Positions 49,990 to 62,600 of a stretch of 64,000 nucleotides of DNA are shown in pieces. Made by a program: the position numbers and the translations under genes. The notes beneath the pieces were generated by a model, which worked only from the letters and a program-made list of their open reading frames with translations, was not told where the DNA came from and did not search any database. Each line of letters opens with the position of its first letter. Position 1 is the first letter of the stretch. The stretch is from Synanceia verrucosa (taxonomy: Eukaryota; Chordata; Actinopteri; Perciformes; Synanceiidae), in contig CM056570.1 of assembly GCA_029721515.1 (NCBI GenBank), positions 3,170,533-3,234,532 on the forward strand, in the 5' to 3' direction.

Positions 49990-50212
49990 AGGCTATACTT
50001 TGACATTCTTTGACAATTCTGGACACAATATAAAGTGCTCGTGCTTTGTGGAAGCTGTGGTGGATTTTAAGTTTTGATGGTCGGACAAACTGACTGCTGG
50101 ATCTGGTGGGTCTTCGGTTTGGAGGAGTCCAGTTCGGCTTCAGCAGAGGTGGCAGGAGCAGCGATGTAAGGCCAGAAACAAGGTCTTCATCTGGGATTCG
50201 TCGGAGTGACAG
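49990..50212 (-). ncRNA. Candidate second exon of minus-strand transcript entering the satellite edge
   Basis: After the acceptor at 50,213-50,214 the minus strand is open in one frame into the degenerate satellite (starting CTG TCA CTC CGA CGA ATC), but with no upstream ATG. The coding potential is unclear and I recognise no family. The exon end was not placed. It is listed because the splice acceptor is good and the sequence is non-repetitive down to about 50,040. Confidence 0.2.
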
Positions 50213-50445
50213 CTTAGGAAACAGAGAAAAAAGGTCATGTTAGATTAACATGTTGACTTCAGGTCTACAGTCGATTTGAAGAGTAACAGTTTTGACTCTG
50301 CACTCACTGCTTTTCAAAGAATCAAATCCAGTTTCTAGTGACACATGACAGTAGTTCAGAATAGAAGAGAGAGAGGGAGTTATCATAGCTAAAGCTGCTG
50401 CTAACAGCCAAAGTGCAATAGCAAGCTAACTAGAGTGTTAATACC

Positions 50446-50720
50446 TGTGGAAACAGCGATAAATCTCGAAAAAATGCGCAGAGCTATAAACTCTGAAGCA
50501 GAACCAGTCTATGATTCAAAAACGTGGCTGTTATTAACGTTTGTAATGAATAATAGAATAACATCAACTGAGGAGCTGTGGAGAATTCAGCTGCAACACA
50601 AAGTTCGGTAACCGGAAATGAGGCATTACCATACCGCATCAACGCGTCCGCTCTGTAGCAGCCAATGGCAGCAACTGTGCCAGTCAATAAAAACTCTGAG
50701 AGCCTCGTGTACACGAAGGT
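50446..50720 (-). promoter_or_regulatory. Candidate minus-strand promoter and first exon beside the satellite
   Basis: On the minus strand the sequence has a CCAAT-type box (gccaatggc on the + strand, 50,661-50,669, so attggc on the minus strand) and an ETS-like ccggaaatg at 50,612-50,620. Further along, ccacag|gtatta gives a donor with the exon ending at 50,445. After a 232-bp gap, tttttctctgtttcctaag on the minus strand is a strong polypyrimidine acceptor, with the exon starting at 50,212. No convincing start codon links the two. Could be the 5' end of a non-coding RNA running into the array; this is inference only. Confidence 0.3.
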
Positions 50721-53028
50721 TTAGAATAAAAATACAATATTATTTATTGATCAATATGTCATCATAATAATAATAATGTACAAATATAAATAATTTTATG
50801 ACAAATGAAATTAAATACGTTAAGTGTAAGTATATAAAATGTAACATTCAAACAGGGTAAGTTTGCCATGCAAAAAATATTTAAAATTACTTATTGATGT
50901 GTTAAGATGATGAGTTTTAAGTTTAAAATCTCTGCCATTAACAAAAAAAATATTTATTTATTGATGGTTTATTTGGGACAAATGCAGTAGATATAGACAA
51001 ACTGAAAATATTTATTTAGGTTATTTGAATTTTGTTTGAATAATCGTGATCAGCAGTGCAGTCATATAAAGGAACAGTCCTGACTTCAAAAATGAACAGC
51101 AAATGGAAATACTCAAAGTCGAAACGCGCACATGTTGTACTCATTGTACTGATGTTCTTTCTTTTGCTGGTGTTGCCACGCCGGATCTCTGTCGATGAAT
51201 CAGAGGCTGCTTTGCTGACTGGACAACTTTGTGTCGACGAGCTGATCTCAAACAAAATAATGAGAAGAATTTGTGAATTTCTCTGTGAGATGAATAAAGC
51301 ATCTATCTATCGAGAACATCGTGAGAGAAGACAATATGCAGATTATCCTTCGCATATCTTTGCCTACTTGGGTAGTATAATAGTGATAAATAGACTATAC
51401 TTAAAAACATTTTACAGATTTTTCTGTACTACACCACATTTATTTTTTGATACCAAGCTTCTCAGTCATGTGATGACCTGAACTGTGGCGACATACAATC
51501 ATGTATTACCTGAAAAAAGAGTAAATTTATTTTAAAGATACATCCCACATATCAGATATGAGGAAAATCAGGATGAAATTACATGGGATTAAGTACCAAA
51601 AGGGTTTGGTTTGATGAAAACATGTTTGAGCATCACTGTGCAGGATGATGACTGTGCGTCTGTTCCTCTGTGCCCACCTTAAATGTGTTAATGTAATATT
51701 TACATATGATATTTTTTTCAGTGAGGGATGCAGTCTAAGTTATTATTTTACTCCTAAATATATTGAATTGTTTGGATTAACTGTATCAGTCATATTATTA
51801 ATCACAACATTGAAACATGGGCAGGTAAGCGCTCAACAAGCATCTGTTGACATGTCGTCTGTCTTCATGTACACTGAGACCAGTAGGTGGCAGTGTTGTG
51901 TCACAGGCGGTCCTTGCACCTTTCCATTGTTCACTTAGTTCTTTCCTCATTTGAGTTTGTAATTTAGAGCAAAATTAAAGCACAGCCGCTCCTCAATTCA
52001 TTGCTCTATTTTACACATCAGAGTCAAACCAGTTGAACGCTGGGAAGGTCATGACTAGGCTCTTTCTCCTGTCGTCTGTAGCAGCATCACAGCCTCAGCC
52101 ATGGGAAAAACACTTTAAATGAGGAATCTACCCAAAAAGAGAGCAGCTTTTTTTCCATTTCAGTCAACTTGGACGGAGTAAACGAGAGAACCAAAGCTTT
52201 AAAGTATCTCTACTGTATGGAGGACGAAATGTGGGCTTCCCTCACAGATCAGCGCCTAATTTATTTCTGCAATAACAGTGAGATTTAATGTGTATTTACA
52301 CAAATGATCATCAGCAGACATAGTGTAAAGCACTGAGCACACAAGTGGCATAGACCCAACGTCTGGGTATAACCTCGTTAAATGTGCATCAAAGCCAACA
52401 TGAGCCGGGCTGACAGAAGGAGGCTGTTCCTGCATCAGACAGACAATAAGGAAACTGATAATCTGTATTATTTATGCCAGCTGTGCCACAGAGCGCGGTG
52501 ATGTGCAGCCAGGAATCTAACACCTTTTATGTTGAAGCCCCTCAAGAAACTCACAGGAAAGTGGACTGAAATTGTTTGTATGCACATTTGGTTGTGATGT
52601 TTTATTACAGTAACTCACGCTGACAGTGCAAAGCATCTCTCTGACTGCTCTGACCTAAACACACACTGCTCTTACTGTTACAGTGTGTACAGAGTGGGAG
52701 AATGGCTGCTGCCTCTGAACGCGTTGCTTGAAGCCGCGACCCTTAAAGCTAAGCATCTTTGCTGTTGACAAAAAGGATTAGACGTAGCAACGTTTCAACA
52801 GAGAACCTGCTGCTTCTGTCTCTGTGTCCCAGTCGTACCGTATCAAACCAGGTCAGCGTTAAGACAGCAGCTGTGTTTCATTATTATCCCTCTGTCTTAG
52901 TGCATCAGCCCTGCAGAAACACAGCGCCCTGCCCAGGCTTCTGTACATGTGTTGACTGTTTTTAACACCTGCAGCTGATCCATCACATCTAATGCCTAGT
53001 GAAATTGCTGCTGGCCTTTTAGGGACAT

Positions 53029-53067
<39 letters not shown>

Positions 53068-53608
53068 CACAGTATACACCCTACGACCTGTCTGATAAAG
53101 GCAATCAGTAAAGATTTGCAGGATCGTAAAAGATGCACTGCAGGTGTTGATGTGTTAACTTCCCCTCCCTGCAGTGCTGTCATGTGCATCGATGTCACCG
53201 TGGAGACATTCCTGCTGAATTATTTGGTAGGAGCACACTTTAAAGAATATCATCAGGTAGTAAAGGAAACCGCTGCACATTAGGAGGTCTGATTAAAATG
53301 CTGTTAAAAAACACACAAAACAGCCAAGAAATCAGTGTGGAGGAGACGGTGGAGTGGGAACTAATCAGGAGCTAAATGGGACACAGTGGTACTCCCATAC
53401 TACTATTTTTTTCACCATCAGGTTTAGACTTTTGACCTCTTTTTCATCATTATTTTTCTCAATAAAGTTATTAATTTCTTACACTCCACTGTAACTTTTT
53501 TCGTGTATTTTAGTGTATTTTTATTCAATGCTGACTATTGAGAACCCACATTTTGCTGTTTAGAAAATGTTCTGCTCCCTGATTTTCATCTTTTATGATG
53601 TTTATATA
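50721..53608. other. Intergenic region, no supported gene
   Basis: AT-rich sequence. At 51,277-51,319 lies aatttctctgtgagatgaat then aaagcatctatctatcg, a retroelement tail matching the inverted one at 20,527-20,581. An open frame at 51,056-51,481 (141 codons) runs through this tail, so I do not call it a gene. A (CA)n tract is at 53,028-53,060. Confidence 0.5.
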
Positions 53609-54797
53609 CACTATATTGCCAAAAGTATTCGCTCACCTGCCTTGACTCGCATATGAACTTCAGTGACATCCCATTCCTAATCCATAGGGTTCAATATGAC
53701 GTCGGTCCACCCTTTGCAGCTATAACAGCTTCAACTCTTCTGGGAAGGCTGTCCACAAGGTTTAGGAGTGTGTTTATGGGAATTTTTGACCATTCTTCCA
53801 GAAGTGTATTTGTGAGGTCACACACTGATGTTGGACAGAAGGCCTGGCTCTCAGTCTCTGCTCTAATTCATCCCAAAGGTGTTCTATCAGGTTGAGGTCA
53901 GGACTCTGTGCAGGCCAGTCAAGTTCATCCACACCAGACTCTGTCATCCATGTCTTTATGGACCTTGCTTTGTGCACTGGTGCACAGTCATGTTGGAAGA
54001 GCCAGCTCCAGGCCAGCTCCAAACTGTTCCTTTCACTGGAACTAAGGGGCCAAGCTCAGCTCCTGAAAAACAACCCCACACCATAATCCCCCCTCCACCA
54101 AACTTTACACTTGGCACAATGCAGTCCGACAAGTACCGTTCTCCTGGCAACCACCAAACCCAGACTCGTCCATCAGATTGCCAGATGGAGAAGCGTGATT
54201 CGTCACTCCAGAGAACACGTCTCCACTGCTCTAGAGTCCAGTGATGGCGTGCTTTACACCACTGCATCCGATGCTTTGCATTGCACTTGGTGATGTATGG
54301 CTTGGATGTAGCTGCTCGGTCATGGAAACCCATTCCATGAAGCTCTCTGTGCACTGTTCTTGAGCTAATCTGAAGGCCACATGAAGTTTGGAGGTCTGTA
54401 GTGATTGACTCTGCAGAAAGTTGGTGACCTCTTCACACTATGTGCCTCAGCATCCACTGACCACGCTCCATCAGTTTACGTGGTCTACCACTTCATGGCT
54501 GAGTTGCTGTCGTTCCCAAACACTTCAACGTTCATATAATACAGCTGACAGTTGACTGTGGAATATTTAGGAGTGAGGAAATTTCACGACTGGATTTGTT
54601 GCACAGGTGGCATCCTATCACAGCTCCATGCTGGAATTCACTGAGCTCCTGAGAGCGACCCATTCTTTCACAAATGTTTGTAAAAGCAGTCTGCATGCCT
54701 AGGTGCTTCATTTTACACACCTGTGTCCATGGAAGTGACTGGAACACCTGATTCTGATTATTTGGATAGGTGAGCGAATACTTTTGGCAATATAGTG
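53609..54797 (-). mobile_element. Tc1/mariner-type transposon with perfect 29-bp terminal inverted repeats
   Basis: Element of 1,189 bp. The left end cactatattgccaaaagtat (29-bp repeat 53,609-53,637) and its exact reverse complement at 54,769-54,797 are both flanked by TA (53,607-53,608 and 54,798-54,799), the Tc1/mariner target duplication. The length is typical of Tc1 elements with short ends. The transposase lies on the minus strand and is broken (separate entry). The perfect end repeats suggest fairly recent activity or cross-mobilisation. Confidence 0.93.
53680..54750 (-). pseudogene. Tc1-like transposase, disrupted
   Basis: On the minus strand three frames in order carry recognisable transposase parts. 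Codons from 54,747 to 54,532 give the paired-type HTH region (MGRSQELSEFQHGAV, STVSCII, ending in a stop). From 54,354 to 53,956 there is the first catalytic block (VLWSDESRF, with the first Asp, and GGGIMVWGCFS). From 54,022 to 53,774 there is the second block (FQHDCAPVHKA with the second Asp, and SPDLNLIEHLWDELE with the final Glu). The last two pieces overlap in different frames, so there is a frameshift near 54,000, and the N-terminal part is cut off by a stop. The copy cannot make a full transposase. Confidence 0.85.
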
Positions 54798-54799
54798 TA

Positions 54800-57700
54800 T
54801 GTAATAAACTTGCCTTGCTTTAATTGCTAATGTTTGAGAACATACGCTTAGATTACAAAATAAACATGATGTGAGGCAATGTAAGGAGAATCTGGGTGAT
54901 TGTTTGGAAGCAAATGGACAGAAGTCAGTGATATCTATTTGTGTTTTAGAGTTGGTACAGAAGCCACGACACAGTAGTGCTGAAATTATATTTTCAGCTA
55001 ATATTTGAAGGTCTGCATGACATAAATCAGATGTACAGTACAATGCTGCCCATGTTACTGAGGGCTACTGTGAGATAAATACACATAACATACTATTTAA
55101 TACACTGTTGCTTCCTGGCTTTCCTCTGGGCAGTGGATATATACTCAAGAGGGTCAAAGTTCAGGGAACAATGTTGTGAAGTAGGATGCCCTAATTGTCT
55201 GCAGTGTTTGATATCAGAGTGATTTTTACGTAGTGTTAGACTGACTCACTGGATGGAGTAAACCCCCCTTCTTTCACCTGCTTCACATCCTGGCTTTGCA
55301 CTCCCACAGATGATTGATGAACATATTAGCCACATTCTTCACAGCCGCTCGTCAAGCAACACTGATGTATTAATATATATATATATATTCCTTCATTCAC
55401 AGATGCTGCTTCTAACATTATGCATAGCTACTAATATGACACGTGGATGTGAATAATGTAAATGTGCTCTGAATATGGTGATTTTTTTTTTTAACAAATC
55501 TGTTGTCTCCGTCGTGAATTAAGAAACAAACTTTTTGGTTCCAGATTGCTCCATTAATTCATGAATTTATAGCACAATCTGGAGTGAAAAAGTCTGATGA
55601 GATCATGCTCTACTTTACTTGAGGGAACACAAGAGAGGTAATTAATGGTGAGATAATCACAAAGCAGTGAAGCATAACTACACATACGTTTGTAACAGGT
55701 AATTGCTCACGTGTCATTTCACACCTGATTTCGAGTTACATATAAGTCAGGTGTTAATATGCAGACAGATGTGAGTTAATGAGATCTACGGTGTGTTAAT
55801 GAACCAGTGTCATTAGACAGTATAATGCCGTCTGTTTTCACATTACATGTCATCTTTTACTATACCATATACTTATTGTGATCACGGTTTGTAGATTGTG
55901 CTTCATTACACGACTCTTACATTTACACTTTTGATTACAGGAAGCATTATGGTGAAAAACCTGTCATAGAACTTATTTTATTTCATTATTCAAAGTGCTT
56001 AAATGAATAATTTGGCATTTTGGCAAATGTTATTAGTTGCTTTCTTATAGAGACTAAACTTGACATGACTCTCATGTCTATCTGTTAATTTTAAAGTTGC
56101 AGCTAGCAGCTGGTTAGCTTAGCTTAGCATAAAGACAAGGGAAACAAGGGGAAACAGCTCACCTGGCTCCAGTGGTGTGTCTAGACTTTTTTAGCAGGTG
56201 GTGGCCATCAGGATCAGGTGATATGTCACTTACTGTGCATTTTTTGTCTTTTTTGATTAATCTGACTTCTAAAAAGAAATCTTAAATGTTAGTATGAATT
56301 GACATATAAATAAAACTTGCTAACCACTACACCCGGCTGTAAAACTCACTGATTAATATGTTATATAGCACTTGTTTCATCTAGGTTAGGTATGTTTATT
56401 GTCCTTCAGAATACAAATAAAAAGACAAAAACACTACAGCAATGACACAACAACACATGGTGTGTCATTGTGGCTAATGCAGGGTTCCCACATGTCTTTG
56501 AAAACATGGAAAACCTGGAAAACTATGGACCAATTTTCCAGTCATGGAAAAATGAGAAAAAAAGTCAGATGTCCTGTATACGGTTAAGTCATCCTGGAAA
56601 AAATATTTATGCAAACAGGTTAAAAGTAACCTTTAACCTGTCTGCATTTACTCACAAGGCATGGGGAGGATAAATGATTTTCCAGGATAACTTAACCAGA
56701 ACCAGAACATTTGACCTTTTTTTTCTCATTTTTCACATTTTCCATGACTGAAGAATTGGTCAATCTTTTGCAGGTTTGACCTGGAACAACGTTCCAGGGT
56801 GCGAAAGATCCTGCAGGAGATGATGGTCTTAATGGACAAGCTAAGAAAGAGTTCAGCATCTCTGTTCTTTTGAGTTAAAAAGGGTCCTGATGCAGCATCC
56901 CTATGGATCCACTTAATGTTGGATCCAAAGACTGGACTCCATGGAGAAAAAAACCTGCAACCTATGAGTCAATAAGTCAGGTTCACTGCATGTTTGGAGT
57001 CCATAGCTTCACTGTGCTTCAGCGATAAACCCACAGCATCACTCACAAACCTGCTCATGAGCTGAGGTCAGGTCACAGCTTTATTTCTCTCCTTTCAACA
57101 GTCTGCCCTCTAGTGGCTGTTACACAGCATCGGTAGGTAAAATAAATGATGAAAGCCTTTGCTTCTCTGCTGAGCACTGCTGTGTCCAGAGGCACCGAGA
57201 TGCAGAGCTGTAAAGGACCGCTGGTTTGACCCTCTGCACTCTGGATGCGAGCGAGCTCTGCTTTGATCCTGCAGTGAATCTCAAAAAAGCCAAACAGGGG
57301 AGTGTCATCACCACTAAGCCGCTTCGGGGCAAAACATCATCAGTCCCTCACCTCTCACCTCAGTGCCCTCGCCCACTCTGCACCCAACTTCCACATGAAA
57401 AGTGGAAGTGAACTGTGAGTTTTAGCTGCAGCAGAGCCCACAGCTCTGACAGAGCGAGGCGGCGGCAAAAGGAATAGACAAAACCAATCTTGTTCCCGTG
57501 GCTCAGAGTGGACTCTAATCAAGATCAATGTTTGGTTGTGATTGCTTGTGGTTGGAAACTCTTGAGATGTAGCTGAGCTCTTTTTGACGGGGGGGAGACT
57601 CCGGTAGAGGCCGATTGACATGAAGGAGGAGAGAGAGACAGACCAGATCAATGGATCATCTATTATGTCCAGTGCTTAATGAAAAGGCTCTGCTGCAGAT

Positions 57701-57895
57701 GAAATAAATTGCTGCCAAGAGGAAGTCTTCAGAGGCCTTCTCTGCCTTTAACTTGATGTCATGATCAGTTTAATACTCAGGCTGCTTGTCCTCCACGATC
57801 GATCCGCTGCTTAATGGCTTCTCCTGCACAAGCATCATTCAAACTGCACTTTTATTGCTGTTGTTTCTCTTGTCTTCGATTCTTTCTGACACCAC
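54800..57895. other. Intergenic region with repeat remnants
   Basis: No supported gene. (AT)n lies at 55,372-55,389. A fish repeat ctggttagcttagcttagca is at 56,109-56,160 (similar words at 19,802-19,830 and 19,970-20,000). At 56,480-56,780 is a block starting gcagggttcccacatgtctt, with catggaaaacctggaaaact and the inverted ttttccatgactgaagaatt, probably a non-autonomous hAT-type element. The stretch 55,540-55,760 is of ordinary complexity and gene-free. Confidence 0.45.
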
Positions 57896-57903
57896 TTATC
57901 TAG

Positions 57904-57938
<35 letters not shown>

Positions 57939-57955
57939 CATACCGACCTACCATC

Positions 57956-57986
<31 letters not shown>

Positions 57987-58239
57987 CATACCATCCTATC
58001 TATCTATCTATCTATCTATCTACATACCTACCTACCATCCTATCTATCTATCTATCTATCTATCTACATACCGACCTACCATCCTATCTATCTATCTATC
58101 TATCTATCTACATACCTACCTACCATCCTATCTATCTATCTATCTACATACCTACCTACCATCCTATCTATCTATCTATCTACATACCTACCTACCATCC
58201 TATCTATCTATCTATCTATCTACATACCTACCTACCATC

Positions 58240-58274
<35 letters not shown>

Positions 58275-58439
58275 CATACCTACCTACCATCCTATCTATC
58301 TATCTATCTATCTACATACCTACCTACCATCCTATCTATCTATCTATCTATCTACATACCTACCTACCATCCTATCTATCTATCTATCTATCTACATACC
58401 ATCCTATCTATCTATCTATCTACATACCTACCTACCATC

Positions 58440-58470
<31 letters not shown>

Positions 58471-58487
58471 CATACCGACCTACCATC

Positions 58488-58529
<42 letters not shown>

Positions 58530-58655
58530 GTCTATCTACATACCATCCTATCTATCTATCTACATACCTACCTACCATCCTATCTATCTATCTATCTATC
58601 TACATACCTACCTACCATCCTATCTATCTATCCATCTACATACCTACCTACCATC

Positions 58656-58697
<42 letters not shown>

Positions 58698-59610
58698 GTC
58701 TACATACCTACCTATCTATCTACATACCTACCTACCATCCTATCTATCTATCTATCTATCTACATACCTACCTACCATCCTATCTATCCATCTACATACC
58801 TACCTACCATCCTATCTATCTATCTACCTATCTACATACCCACCTACCATCCTATCTATCTATCATACTTACCTACCGTCCTATCTATCTATCTATCATA
58901 CTTACCTACCATCCTATCTATCTATCATACTTACCTACCATCCTATCTATCTATCATACTTACCTACCATCCTACCTACCTACCTAAATTACCTAACTAC
59001 CTACCTACCCACCCTCTACCTTCCTTTCTACCTACCTACCATCCTACCTATTTACCAATGTACCTACTATCCTACCTACAGTACCTACTTACATCCTACC
59101 TACCTACCTACCTAAATAACTACCTACCTACAATCCTACCTACATACCTACCCAGATACCTTCCCTCCATCCTACCTACCTACCCATCTACCTTCATTTA
59201 TACCTACCTACCTATCTACCTACCTACCAACTTACCTACCATCCTACCCACCTACCGACCAACTTACTTACCTACCTACCAACTTACCTACCTGCCTAGC
59301 ATCCTATCTACGAACTTACCTACCATCCTACCTACCTACCTACCTTCATTTCTACCTACCTACCTACCAACTTACCTACCATCCTACCTACCTACCTACC
59401 AACTTACTTACCTTCCTACCTACCAACTTACCTACCTGCCTAGCATCCTATCTACCAACTTACCTACCATCCTACCTACCCACCATCCTACCTGCCTACC
59501 AACTTACCTACCATCCTACCTACCTACCTATCTACCATCCTACCTGTCTACCAACTTACCTACCTACCTACCTACCTACCTACCATCCTATGTCTCCCTA
59601 CCTACCTATC
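57896..59610. repeat. ~1.7-kb (CTAT)n/(CTAC)n microsatellite
   Basis: The left two thirds are (CTAT)n blocks of 4-10 units separated by a recurring spacer catacctacctaccatc, which gives a loose minisatellite of about 45-60 bp. The right third shifts to (CTAC)n with accaacttacctacc spacers. The + strand stays open for 636 codons through the repeat, encoding Tyr-Leu-Ser-Ile-type tetrapeptides, because a 4-bp repeat has a 12-bp codon period without stops. This is not a gene. Confidence 0.95.
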
Positions 59611-62600
59611 TATATTACATAATACAGAATATGAATAAATGTAACACTATAATTATAGTATGGTATAATATCATGTGTCTGTCCATAAAGCAGTGATGAG
59701 GCGTCTCACTGGATCTCAGTTGTCTCCTCTGTTGGACGGCACACTGGAGAGACGCTGCGTTGCGTCCTCGTTAAGAAACCTCGGTGTGGTTTGACGTGTC
59801 CGCTGGCACCGTGAACCACGGCCCTGGGATTTATAACGCCTCATTAGCAAGCCATCATAAACCCGCCTCGTGTTTATAATATTAATGCCCGCGACTTACA
59901 TTCAAATGTCACCTATATGTCGCAGTTGAAAGGTGTGATAATGAGGAAGTGGGGTGGGATGATGGACGGATGTTAGACGAGGTGAACACTGTGAGGGAAT
60001 GAAAAATCAATTTCCCATGATGACTTTTGTTCCTCCGTCTCATTGTTCTTCACTTGACGCTCGGCAATTTGTCACCAAAGCTGCTCGTCCCATGTGGCGT
60101 ATCTGCAATCAAGTTAATTATAGATATCTCTCCTTTAGCCACAGTCAGATCTGCCACTTTCCTCTGTGCCAGTTTGTGGGCGCTGCTGCTGGTTCTCTGT
60201 TACAGTGATTAATAATTTGATGTACAGAACACAGAGTGCCTTCAGATGGCATGTCACAGATACTCTGGCTCTGTATCTGGAGGAGACATATATAAAAAAA
60301 TGAAGCGATGGAGAGTCCCTCCCTCTGCCTCCTCTCCTCAGGAGGTGACACACTTCCACATCAAAGCTGAGTTGCACCTTATTAGTGTGGCAGAGGGAGC
60401 CCGGTGGTATGGTTCAAATGCTCGCACTCACTTTCAATTACACTTCTGGAGATCGACTCACATTTCTATCTGGGAGAAATGTGATCATCAAAGCAAACAA
60501 AGCGCCGCATGCTCACCCTCCTCTCCGTCTGCAGCTCGGATGAGAGTCAGAGCCAAACGATCAAATTTCATCACCGCACACATAAATGCATAAATTCTCA
60601 TCCACTGGAATACGATGAATCCGATGTTTTCGCGTCGCTCTGCATGAACAAGAAGGCTGGTTTTGATGATGAGGTCTTCGCTAGCTTCCACGACAAACCG
60701 ACAAAGGTTGCTGAAAGTTTGGATCAGATGGACCCGATAGCCAGGAAACACAGCGGAAACCAATCTATGGCTAAAACGAGCTGATTTCCTGAAGGCAAAA
60801 TCAGGTAATATGTTCCAGATCCCTGGCAACAGATGTCATTTCAACAGTTCCCACAAAGACACGACCTTCTGGGTTGCCTGCTTTTTAACTTCCTCCAAAT
60901 TTGGCTTGACCGACAGGAATTGCATTCCCGGATTTTGGCTTCGAATCACACGTCTGTGATTGATCTGCATCGCTCTACTCTGCCACGTCTCCCTGATTGT
61001 ATCGCCCATCCAAAATTCAGATTTGGGCAGCAGAGCAGAGGCTGGGTTGAGCTGAGGTGAGACGATGAAGGAGCGACCGCCGACCACAGCAGCATGTCGA
61101 CTGAAGCAAACACGGTCCAAAATATTCCTCTTTTTAAAGCTATGCTAGTCAACATTTAATCAACTAATCAACTCCAGAGCATCTTAGCATCTTTCAGCTC
61201 CTTATTTTGGTTCTACCTGTTTCTAGAAGCTGCTGTTTTTACCAAACCGCAGATAGTTGGTGAGGCGGTGCAGACCATAACTGAGCTAAAAGAAAGCTGT
61301 CAGACAACATTTATGTACCAACGACTGCTGAGTCAGGAGAGCGTAAAAGAGAACAAAACTAACAATGCAACTAGTATGGTTATGCAGGCCTATGTATGAT
61401 AAAAAATAGTGTAAATAGGGAGGTGTTTACTTCAGGTAATTATGAAAAAATGAATATTACATTCCATTACATCCATTATCTAAATCCTAGTCACTGAGAT
61501 GTCTTTAATATCTCCTTATTTGAGTTAAACCTCTTGCAGTTAGGTTTATTTAAAATGCTGTTCTCAGCATCTTCTGACCATCGATTGAAAAATGAAAAAA
61601 AAAAAAAAACTGACTTATTACCACCTAATAAAGTTTATTTTTTGAAGGTGTTAGCAAAGAATAACCCGTCCAAAAGACCAAAACAAGCACAACTGTTGTT
61701 TTTATGAGCACAGATGTAAATCCAATAGTCACTCCTCTTTTTACTCTGCTTTGGTCTCCACCTACTCAAAAGTGATAAACATCCGTCACTTTAGCCGCTG
61801 AGTTTTTTTTACAGAAAACTTTCTAGAACTGATAATTAAGTTACTAAGAGCTGCAGAGTTGGGTGAACAGTTTTCTCTAAAACGAGCACCTTTCATAGTG
61901 ATTTGATCCACTGTCACTATATCAAAATATTGATCAGTGTGGCTTTACTTTCACTTTTGGCTTCATCACTCAGCACTGTGGTGGTTGCCACTTGGATGAA
62001 CCCTCCCAGTCTTTCACTCAAACTTCTTTTCCAGTGATTTTCCTCCTCTCAGTCTGGTCTCCCACAGTAACTGCGTCCCCTCATATGCATTCCTATATGG
62101 TGCGAGCTTTCCAACTGCAAATCAAATTAGAGTTCAACTCTGAAGTTTGTCAAACAATTCCTGATGTTCACACGTTGGTTTTTATCTGATTTCCGTGTGA
62201 TGAGCTGGCTGTGTTCAGTAATGAGAGGACGTTCTCTGCTTCACGTTGAATCTCAGCGGTGATTTTCTGGTTATTCCAAGATGACGTGGCCGGACGAAGC
62301 AGCTCTGTGTGTCGCCGTTGTTTCGGCCCTGCGAGGCGTCTATGTTGGCGTCTTTGTGTGTTCCACTGATAAAGCCACACTGCTTGTGTTCATGTTGTGT
62401 GGTGATGCACGAGTGGCTGAACAACCAGGGGATGAATAAGCTGTGAAGGCCTGGTGTCAGCACCGACGGCCACCTCCAGTCCCTGTAGGAGCTTCTCGCC
62501 TGATTGCCACCGGCGTTATTCTGTTCCCTTTGATTCAAAACCTTTGTCACCTGACAGCAGTTTGCAACTTCACTCCTCTTTTTCTTTTTAGGGGCCATAT

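Larger units (their letters stand above)
32641..50040. repeat. ~168-bp AT-rich satellite array (about 100 monomers)
   Basis: A single tandem family fills this region. The monomer, read on the + strand, has in order: cgacatgctatagtatgac, a T run, gtcaatttccaacatgctat, aaaat then a T run, cacaagatatttcaatatat, ttggcatgaaatcattcaac, acactataataagtctttct, gatgactttttagaacacg, ttaaaatttttcattttttg, actttt. The spacing between two successive catgctatag words (44,221 and 44,390) is 169 bp. Monomers differ by point changes, T-run length and a few diagnostic variants: aagaggatatttcaacatat; caattaaac-like fusions; gaaatcaacacac lacking attc. The edges (32,641-32,830 and about 49,200-50,035) are strongly degenerate. 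Open frames of 60-117 codons within it arise from the repeat period and are not genes. Confidence 0.95.

Noticed and set aside
32641..50040. Satellite considered as a CRISPR array
   Set aside because: The whole unit repeats, with no unique spacers between short repeats, and the genome is vertebrate.
50484..50714. 76-codon minus-strand frame (MYTRLSEFLLTG...)
   Set aside because: It lies in the candidate promoter/first exon, ends before the donor site and has no family resemblance. It is treated as untranslated.
51056..51481. 141-codon open frame with a hydrophobic segment (VVLIVLMFFLLLVL)
   Set aside because: It runs through a retroelement 3' tail at 51,277-51,319 that recurs inverted at 20,527-20,581. 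There is no recognisable family and AT-rich sequence on both sides.
57786..59696. 636-codon open frame, Tyr/Leu/Ser/Ile/Pro/Thr only
   Set aside because: It is a translation of a 4-bp microsatellite, which has no stop codon in its 12-bp codon cycle. There is no promoter or splice context and no protein family.
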